This document shows, piece after piece, positions 56,420 through 64,000 of a stretch of DNA of 64,000 nucleotides. The notes beneath the pieces are model-generated. The model worked only from the letters and a program-made list of their open reading frames with translations. It was not told the origin of the DNA and made no database searches. A program made the translations under genes and the position numbers. How positions within the stretch are numbered: position 1 is the first letter of the stretch; the number at the start of each line of letters is the position of its first letter. The stretch is from NCBI GenBank assembly GCA_021234155.1, contig JAJEKV010000485.1, forward strand, positions 110,766 through 174,765, read 5' to 3'. This DNA comes from Isoetes taiwanensis (taxonomy: Eukaryota > Streptophyta > Lycopodiopsida > Isoetales > Isoetaceae).

Positions 56420-57330
56420 TGTGTAAATGTTGGTCATTGAACCCGGTTGCGATTCCGAATCGAGGCCATACAATGCCTTCTTGAACCGAATGATGAAGCT
56501 CAAGAAGGCAAGGATTTTCCCGGGATCTTTACACGAAATGGAGGTTATTTATTTGAACAAGATGTCCGGACATGGATGTGGGGAAATTTTCCAACCCAAC
56601 ATGTGGATATGTATGCCAGTCTTTGGACTTTGAACTTGTTCATTTGTATGTGTAAGTCAAGTTAGTAATTTTATCCTTTTCAACTTGTTATAGGTACCGC
56701 CCATTTCTGTGTTCCGGATGATAAGCCGACGTCTTGTTCTTCCCAATAGGACGACTTCATGGAATTTGCGGCATGGGCCAAGGCAAGCCGAAAAAGATAA
56801 ATCTATGGCAGCCTCGGCGTGGAGAGATATTGTAAAGGTAGCTCTTACGGGGATAGAATAATTTGAAGTGCCGAGATGGATCATGATTCCAATGCTATGT
56901 AGAGGTTACTCGAACATCACACTTTGGCCATCTTCAACATGGCACTTTACTAAGGTAAAGAACACCATCAACATTGGATCTTCAATTAGAGGACATTGCG
57001 TTGACATGCTTGCACTTAAGGTATTTTGTATTTCATCTCTCCTTTTATTAATATTGAGTAGATTGGATACCATGTTAGCGACTTCTTTTCATTCATTTGC
57101 TACAAAATAGATCCTGGTCTTTTGGGGCTCCATATCCTCACTATGGCCTTGGGTTGTGTCGAGTGTCCCACTTTTGAAGCATGGACAAAATCCTTCACCA
57201 GTTGTGAAGATTCATAAGTGTCCCGCCAGAAAAGATGGGGATTCATGTGGCCTCTATGTTCAAACTTATATACGGTTTGTAGACACAATCGTGTGTGGTA
57301 AAACTACCAATGTGAGTGTCTCACTTCTTT
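56420..57330 (+). pseudogene. Ulp1/C48-type cysteine protease, broken
   Basis: Plus-strand blocks follow Ulp1 order. QDVRTWMWGNFPTQHVDMYA (about 56553-56612) resembles the D-x-x-x-L-x-x-G-x-x-L-x-x-x-x-I-D-x-Y start. EHHTLAIFN (56912-56938) carries the catalytic His in an HW/HH-x-L-A-V-I context. RGHCVDMLALK is at 56990-57022. HKCPARKDGDSCGLYV (about 57213-57263) is the C-P-x-Q-x-x-G-x-D-C-G box with the catalytic Cys codon at 57246-57248; the usual oxyanion Gln is not obvious. Ulp1 proteases cleave SUMO; plant genomes carry many decayed or transposon-borne copies. The gap 57023-57110 may be an intron. Which fits better, captured gene or host relic, is open. Confidence 0.6.
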
Positions 57331-58273
57331 TGTCTTGCAAACAAATGGTTTTAATAATACTTATTATGTAAGTATTGTTGTCACATTTGCCAGTTACGGC
57401 TGGTTCTTGCCAAAGTATGCATCGATCGTCGTGATGTTCTCACCGAAAGCACTACTTCAGGAGTTAGACCACATTCACATCGCACCAGAAACTATTAGAC
57501 CACGGTACTAATAAATGTGGCTGAAAAGTGACCTATCCTATTGTCATGCTAAACACTATTTGATTATAAAATACACATTTTTCATTGAATTTGAATAAAA
57601 TCTCTTTTTATTCAACTCCACCATATACTTTATTGATAAATTGCATGTTCTTTCATATCAAAAATTCTAAAAGGTTGATAGTGTTTGATATCAATAATGT
57701 TTTGGCAAAACAAATACATAGGACTTTGGTATCGGATGATGCCTAGTTGGAAATTATGACATAATAGGCAAGAAAGTGTTGTTTTTAAGGCCCCACCTAG
57801 GCAATTCACCGAATTTGTATTTGAACACTTTGAAGTAGGAATATGGTCATCAATAGCTCCATGGAACCTATCAAGAGTAGTGGATAAAATCTTCACAATG
57901 GCGGATAAGGGACTTAAGGTTCACCTTTGATGGAAGCCCAGCATTTGAGCCGCCTTTCAGTTTGCGACAAGTGAAGACAAACCTTTGTATCCGGCCAAGT
58001 GAGTTTATATAATGAAGCATCGGGTGAATGACAAAGAACACACCAATAGCAGGCTAACTCAGCGCACAAGATGCCTTCAATCCCAACTAAAAATTACATA
58101 CCCACCTTCATGGCGGAAAGTGATGTTGGAAGACAAGTCTCTTGACATTCGAAACCATGGCTAGAGGGTTTGTTGATAGCACCGGACACAAAGCGGTATG
58201 TGAAGCGTAATCCTTTACGCAATCCATCAGATGTACTAACAATTACCGTTTGGAGGCAAATGCTTTTAGAGGG
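57331..58273. other. Spacer between protease relic and gypsy-2
   Basis: A minus-strand frame (57630-57896) has Cys/His residues (CLGG..CLLCHNF) without a recognised family. A plus frame ends VKRNPLRNPSDVLTITVW at about 58200-58250. No supported gene. Confidence 0.35.
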
Positions 58274-58759
58274 TGTTAGCCCTGGCGGAGACACATTGTC
58301 CATACTGGCGCAGGCCCCAGCCCGCCACGGTGTCCAAGAAGAGGGATCCACAGGCCCACTACGGGTCAAGCCCTCCAAGAAGCAGAAGACCCAAAGGTAG
58401 GACCCACGCCGGCCACTACTTGTCCGTTAGCACGGGCCGGCGGACGGCTCGATTCATTCGAAAGTGCCCAAGCAGTGGAGCATGCGTTGTCATGATGAGG
58501 ATCAGATTCAGGCCAGAGGCCACTCCGTGTTCCTATATATTGTAGCATTTTTTGCTCCTTCCGGAGGGTTCATAGTGTTCTTTTGTGTCCTCTGAGCGGA
58601 GACATCTTTGGTACTTTGTTGATAAGCTCTTTTGAGCCTTCATTGTACACTTGTTTTGATCAATGGATTGCCGTGTTCTCCACAAGTGTCTTGTGTGTTT
58701 CATTGTGTATTGCAATTCTTTGTTTTATCTGAGTTTTCTTGTTCTTTCCTCCGTTAGCA
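58274..58759 (+). repeat. Candidate 5' LTR of gypsy-2
   Basis: Starts TGTTAGCC and ends CGTTAGCA (486 bp), followed by leader and gag in the same orientation. It contains a TATA box (CCTATATAT, 58533-58540) followed by a pyrimidine/GT-rich stretch as in R/U5. The partner LTR lies beyond the window, so the borders are provisional and the primer site was not identified. Confidence 0.5.
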
Positions 58760-58959
58760 AAATCCGGCGTGACAAAAGTGTCTCGGGATTTGCCCTTGGG
58801 ACTTCAAGGATCTCCGCGGAGATCCTGTCCCTCGGCGATCCGTGCGGGACCCCAAACCTTTGGCGCTTTTGTTCCGGGCTCGCCACGAAAAGCTGTATTG
58901 ATACCATGTTCAATCCCTTCTTTACTCCCGGCGATATTCAACACCAGATGGAGTCAAGG

Positions 58960-60480
58960 CAGCCCGCCGCCATGAATCGCGCGCCTCCCGCTAATATGTC
59001 CATACACTCGGGTTCGACATTGTCTCTTCTATAAGGTATGCGAGGCGCTAACTGTTCCACCTACACCACGACAACTTTCGGACCATTCTCCTCGTGGAAG
59101 GTCGCCATTGTTCCGTTCCTCGTCGCCATTATCATCGAGGGCCGCAACACGACCCTTTGAATTTACTCCACAGGAATCCCCAACTCAAGATCCGGATGAA
59201 CCACCGCCAATTTTCTCGGAACATCTGCAAAATGTTTTTTTCTCTATTGGTAATCTTTCTTTAGGAACTTCGGTACCACCGCTTCCACCTTTGTCAATTC
59301 CCCCATGGTCGCGTCCCTTGTTCCCCCTACACGCCGTTCATGCTGTCCACAACCTTTGTTCCCCCCACAACCGCCCAAAGACCTCTTTTTTACTAATCTC
59401 ACACAACCTATGCAGGTTTAGGTACCTATCAAAGAACCAACACCCTCTTTGTCTTTTCTTTTCCACAAATGCAAACACCCATTCATGCCGACTCCTACAC
59501 ATGCTTTAAAACTCCAATATCCACTCTTTGGAAATGATAAAGGTAAACACATAGACCGAGTGCTCGGGCTCACATGGATGAATTTGAGTCACTTCGGATC
59601 TCAATGGTCACTCAGGCCCAAAACTAAAATTCCACATCTTTTAAATGACCTGCGTGGAGCACCCACGAATGGGTGATGGCAAACAAAACCACTTTGGAAA
59701 CAAGATTGGATACACATGAAGACCTCTTTTCTTTCCCATTCTACGGCACCCTTGCGGATGATCAACAAGCTGGCTGAGCGACCTCAACACACTCCAAGCG
59801 AGAACCGGGAGAATCTGCGAGAGACTTTGAGACCCATTGCGGATCTTAGTCAACAAGTTGAAGGAATTTCCAACCCAAAGCCAAATTCTAGTGTGGTTTC
59901 TTCAAGGCTTACCTCTCACATCCGATTTATGGTAGTATTTTGCTTCAAGACATTACAAGCCATTGAATTAGTCAATCACTCTGTTCATGTTTCCTCGCCG
60001 GTGATCAAAGCCACGATACTCCCATTTCCCTCGGCTACACCCAAGACTTCTCGGCGCCTCCCAAGCGGGTTCCCCAAAATAACATTTGGTGTACTATTTT
60101 GCGGTGCACCTGGGACATCGGCGAATGAGTGTAACTTCTTGTGGATAGCATGATCCATTGCAAGCTTGCTGCAACATGCGAGAACCACACCATCAAGAAT
60201 GTACAAATCCACGACCAAATCCATTATCGACATCGTCTTGTTCACCAAGTGCGAGAAAGGTACCCCGCAAACTCAACTTACGGACACGAGCACATACCAC
60301 GACAACAACAACAACCCCGGCCAATAACAAGAGCCCACAGCGTGGACCTCCTCGTTCCGCTTTTGTCAAGCAAGTCCCAATGTTTCAACTGTGACCAATG
60401 GGGTCATCGGTCGCGATTGTCCTCAACTTCCTCAAGTTCAAATACAAATTCCTGGCACCAATCAAACCACGGCGGTCGTC
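58960..60480 (+). pseudogene. gypsy-2 gag
   Basis: Codons for a Pro-rich N-terminus (about 59108-59330), then an L-N-x-F..QW-like stretch (NLSHFGSQW, about 59582-59610) and TPSENRENLRETLRPIAD (about 59788-59843), in the place of gag helices. The zinc knuckle CFNCDQWGHR (60379-60408) continues as GRDCPQ (60409-60428) in another frame, so a frameshift falls inside the CCHC motif. Confidence 0.75.
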
Positions 60481-61129
60481 TTACACCTTTTCAAGTATGG
60501 GAAGCCAAGGGAAGGCAAGGCCGCCCGATTATCAAAGCGGCCACCACGGCCACCACAGCAACAACCACGCCAACAGCAAACAACTCAAAAACAATTGGAT
60601 GATCAACTCCAAGAAGAAATTTACCATGCAATCAACACCAGCCTTGAATCCTCCAATTTGGATTGAGGTTCTCCCATTCCCCACGCCATAAGCACCCGTG
60701 CACCAAGTTTTTGCAGCCCGATCCGTACCCGGTGAGCCATCAACCAAATCTGTTCATTTTGCACCCAATGCGGATCAACTACTTCCTCATGTTCAACCTA
60801 AACCCGTAAAAGTCTGCTTCAACTCATCGAGCGCGTGAAGGTAAGGCACTCAAATCATCAATGCTACCACACGATCGGGGAGCCCCGCGACCACGAATGC
60901 CACGACATCGCAACACCACCACTCAACATTCTCTTTGAATCGAGCCTCCTCAACAAGGTAGCGACATCTATTCCGAAAGCAACAACAACCGGATCCACCA
61001 CAACTACGCAATCCCTCACGAACTTCAACAAGAACTTGCTAAAATCAAAATTCCTCTCAGCCTTTCGACTATCCTACAACTATGTCGGACTACTTGAGCA
61101 CATTTTACAAAACCGTATTGCACATTAAT

Positions 61130-61420
61130 CGGTCGCCCACATCAACACCCACGGTGCATGCACATGGGGCCAAAAACTGTTCACCATGTTGGTCGATGGT
61201 GGCGTGCCAATCAATCTTATTACGGATAATCTGGGGCGACAATTGGGCATAAGGGGCTCCATCGCCCTTTATGACATCAAGCTTGCGAATGGCCATATCC
61301 GCGACCACAAGGGTTACACAACCAATACCGTCCAATATTGAGGATCTACAATTTACCATGGAATTGGTGTTTGGAGCAGGAGAAGATCAGGAGATTATAT
61401 GAAATGTTAGTAGGGACGAC
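61130..61420 (+). pseudogene. gypsy-2 protease
   Basis: LFTMLVDGGVPINLIT (about 61180-61225) matches the A-L-I-D-S-G-A-S-x-N-L-I-S block with D-S-G changed to D-G-G. GIRGSIALYDIKLANGHI (about 61250-61300) continues the fold. Confidence 0.7.
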
Positions 61421-62059
61421 CCTTTTTGAGACAAGCTAAAAGCATTCCTCTTGGGCCACCGAGATCAACTTGTTATCACGAGATGGCAAGCTCAGCGCCA
61501 TTGATGGATCGACCGCGGGCGGATCATTTACGTAGATCTGGCTGAATCGGGCGATGACTCACGAACAAGTTTGCAACACCTATCAGTTACAAGCCAGGGT
61601 TTTGCCACTCCGCGGCTTACCGAGAATACAATCAACCATGGGAAGACATGGATATTGATAAAGGCATATAGCAACTGGTTGACCCCTATTTGACACCTTG
61701 TAACAATGTCACATTGGTTCACATGAGAGGAGTACCCCGGCTCCTCCTCACATTTCAAGAAGACACCACACCAACTCCCTGGTAGCGCATACTATTTTTC
61801 AAATTGGTCAACATGAACATCACATGGTACTCGTGAGCCGGCCCACCCTTTGTTCCGGGATGATCAAGTCATTCCACACATTCAAACTCCACGCCGGTAG
61901 ACATAATTGATATTGGAACAAATCAACCAATCCGATTGGCATCGCGACCTCACGCCCGACATTCGGGGAGCAAGCCATTTTGTCTATTCAAGCGTTTCAA
62001 GCACATCTTTGCTTTGAGCTACAAAGACCTCAGAGGTATCAAGAAAGAATTGGGACAAC

Positions 62060-62990
62060 TCTCGATTCCCACCAAGCCGGATACTAGACCCATCCCTTAG
62101 CGCGATATCCGGCTTAACCCAAACTACCGTGAAAAGGTTAAAGCCTAAATTGACAAGCTTTTTGATTTGGACTTATCTACGAGGTCAAACATTGAGAATG
62201 GGTAAGTCCTATTGTTATTGCCCTCAAACATAATGGAAAAATTCGCGTTTGTGTGGATTATTGAAAACTCAATCAAGCCGCGGAAGGGATCATTTCCTCT
62301 CCCTTCCCGGATCAAGTGTTGGAAGATGTAGCAGGCCACGAGATGTACTCCTTCATGGGCCGGCTTCTCCGGTTATAATCAAATATCCATTCGAGAAGAA
62401 GATCAACTAAAGACTACCTTCACTACTCCATGGGGTACCTTTGCTTACAAAGTATTTCCTTTTGGATTGTCAAACTCACCATCCACATTTCAACGCATTA
62501 TGCTTGCTGTTTTCAAGTACATGCAAGTTCATCCCTTCTACGCAAGTCTTTGAGGATGACTTCTCCACTTACACCCGTTATGGACCATTTGGTAAAACTT
62601 GAACTAGTTTTTTCAAATTTGTGATGAATCGGAATTAGCCTCAATCCGGAAAAGTGCATAATACGTGTCTCGGGTGTACTTCTAGGACCATTGTTGATCG
62701 ACACGGCATTACAAGCGGACCCAACCAAAATGCAACATGTCATGAGAGCATATCCACCTGCGAATATCAAGGACACACGTTCCTTTCTTGCCAAAGTCAA
62801 CTTCTATGCCACCTTTATTCGAGAATTGGCACCATTGCCGATCCAATTCACAAGCTGGCCCGGAAATCCATACACATGGACTTGGACATCGATGCAAATC
62901 AAGCTTTTAAAGAACTCAAAGTCAAGCTCACGAAGCCCCGTGCTAGTACCACCTCAATGGGACAAAACCATTCCATGTCCATGTTGATGT
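62060..62990 (+). pseudogene. gypsy-2 reverse transcriptase
   Basis: Blocks in changing frames: an S-P-I-V-I-A-L-K-H-N-G-K-I-R-V-C-V-D-Y stretch (about 62206-62263); GYNQISIREEDQLKTTFTTP (62370-62430); GTFAYKVFPFGLSNSPSTFQ (62433-62493); EDDFSTYTRY (about 62551-62580, the Y/F-x-D-D site as EDD); LNPEKCIIRVSGVLL (about 62643-62690); and RSFLAKVNFYATFIRELAPL (about 62780-62840). The series is that of gypsy RT. Confidence 0.9.
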
Positions 62991-63480
62991 TTGAGCTTTG
63001 CGTTGGGCTGTTCTAGCTCAAAGTATGCACCAAATCAGGACAAGCCCATCGGATCGCCCGTGGAAAACTCAATCTATTGGGCGCAACTATTCGACCCACG
63101 CGGAAAGGGAAGCCCTTGGGCCTTATCTTTTGTGTACAGCGCTTTCCGACACTATCTTCTTGGTAGTCAAATTCGCTTTTTTATGTGGATCATCAAGCTC
63201 TTCTATATTTAATCAATAAGCCAAACCCCACGGGCCGGTGCTCGATGGATATTGATATTGCAAGAGTTTGCCCCTTTTTGACGTATTCACAACGGGCCCG
63301 CTCACACGGTTGAAACTATCTTTCGCATACACGGATGATCCCTCGGAAGGAGTTCACGATGCCCTTAGGATGCTCAAGCTGTTCTGGTCAGCGCTTGCGC
63401 CTCATTGGTACCGCGACTATCAGCGCTTTCTCCTCGCGGGCACTCCCGTCAAGTGACCACGCTCTCTCGGGGAAAGACAA
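62991..63480 (+). pseudogene. gypsy-2 RNase H region
   Basis: PVLVPPQWDKTIPCPC (about 62936-62985) marks the entry. The following 400 bp lie where RNase H is expected, but only scattered resemblance remains. Assigned by position. Confidence 0.5.
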
Positions 63481-63619
63481 CTGCATCAACAACAATTCGC
63501 CCGAGTGCGAGATTATCACGATGGTTTGCTGGCCATCTCTATAAATGTAACTAAAAGACAATGTGCTCAAACGATGTGTGTTCTTCCTCACGAAAGTCCA
63601 CGATCTAGTCAAACAAGCC

Positions 63620-64000
63620 CTGAAAAGGACTTGGCGGTGGTCATTTCAGCGGAGACAACCACGGCAAAAAACTCCTCCTAGCGCGAATTCTTGACGTACG
63701 CTTTTCAAAGATACTCACAAATACCTGCGCTTATTGTGATGTTTGTCGAGGCTTAGTAGACCCACGGCCCGTCGGCGCTACGCGCTCACGCCAATAGCCA
63801 CGCCTCTCCTTGCCAAATGAATTATAGTTTTGTTGGTCCCATGGACCCACAATCAACATAGGGCCTTCCATTCTAGTCTTCTGCGGACTATGCAACCAAA
63901 TGGGCTGGCGTGTGCTCTACACCGACAACAGTGCTAATACGGCTAAAGGTTCTCTACAAGAACATCATCACGCGATTTGGATGTCCCTTAGAATTAGTTA
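63620..64000 (+). pseudogene. gypsy-2 integrase, cut by window end
   Basis: GGHFSGDNHGKKLLLARILD (about 63635-63694) and CAYCDVCRGLVDPRP (63726-63770, after a frame change) form the HHCC zinc-binding domain. LVFCGLC..MGW (about 63870-63905) is near the core start and KNIITRFGCPLELV (about 63957-64000) is the F-G-x-P block preceding the second catalytic Asp. Confidence 0.85.

Larger units (their letters stand above)
58274..64000 (+). mobile_element. Ty3/gypsy retrotransposon (gypsy-2), 3' end outside window
   Basis: Gag with zinc knuckle, protease, RT, RNase H and integrase blocks follow in order on the plus strand, all broken by frameshifts. The order identifies Ty3/gypsy. Blocks differ from those of gypsy-1, so it is a separate lineage. 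It runs off the right edge within the integrase. Confidence 0.88.

Noticed and set aside
1-64000. CRISPR arrays, bacterial operons, rRNA genes
   Set aside because: No regularly spaced repeats with unique spacers, no dense co-directional genes, no rRNA-like conserved blocks.

Overview
The window reads as intergenic DNA of a large, repeat-rich nuclear genome of a land plant. The plant assignment rests on a PHT1-type phosphate transporter relic, F-box/kelch-like fragments, a chromodomain-bearing Ty3/gypsy chromovirus, a Ty1/Copia element primed by an initiator-Met-like site, a PIF/Harbinger nuclease, a tRNA-derived SINE and an L1-type LINE tail. A reverse transcriptase resembling families I know mainly from green algae and invertebrates makes a non-flowering plant (fern, lycophyte, bryophyte or gymnosperm) plausible, but the sequence alone does not settle it. 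I see no intact host gene; nearly all coding sequence is frameshifted and stop-ridden. Boundaries were read by eye.

Layout. 1-12000: a roughly 11.7 kb block bracketed by ~400-bp inverted repeats (158-578 and 11466-11871). It holds a broken PIF/Harbinger nuclease (minus, 5165-6330), three GA-rich MITE-like copies, a SINE inside a GA tract, and an old copy of the unusual reverse transcriptase (10015-11260). 12000-20950: mostly featureless, with a PHT1 pseudogene (14245-14760), F-box/kelch-like remnants on the minus strand and several short tandem duplications. 20960-53379: a nest. A reverse-transcriptase element (ORF 27902-31575, tail 51049-51151) is flanked by ~2.1-kb direct repeats (B, 24222-27741; C, 51282-53379), with a third copy, A, placed tandemly upstream of B. 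Its ORF is split by a gypsy chromovirus on the minus strand (31576-51048, LTRs of 1630 and 1474 bp). That chromovirus is itself split by a Copia element on the minus strand (40695-46822, 5-bp TSD TATAC). A 617-bp segment with short inverted ends lies in the Copia 3' noncoding region. Repeat B also carries a 5'-truncated LINE with an 11-bp target duplication; repeat C preserves the empty site. 53380-58273: a degraded Ulp1/C48 cysteine-protease gene and AT-rich spacer. 58274-64000: a second gypsy element on the plus strand (candidate LTR, gag, protease, RT, RNase H, integrase), cut off by the window end.

The most interesting object is the reverse-transcriptase element. It has an RT core with GIPMGF and YIDD motifs, splice-site-like breaks, long flanking direct repeats with one tandem copy, and a second copy 17 kb away. 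It is not a standard gypsy, Copia or L1 element. The arrangement recalls the pseudo-LTRs and retained introns of Penelope-like elements, but that relationship is inferred, not shown. The insertion order of the nest can be read: RT element first, then gypsy-1, then Copia.
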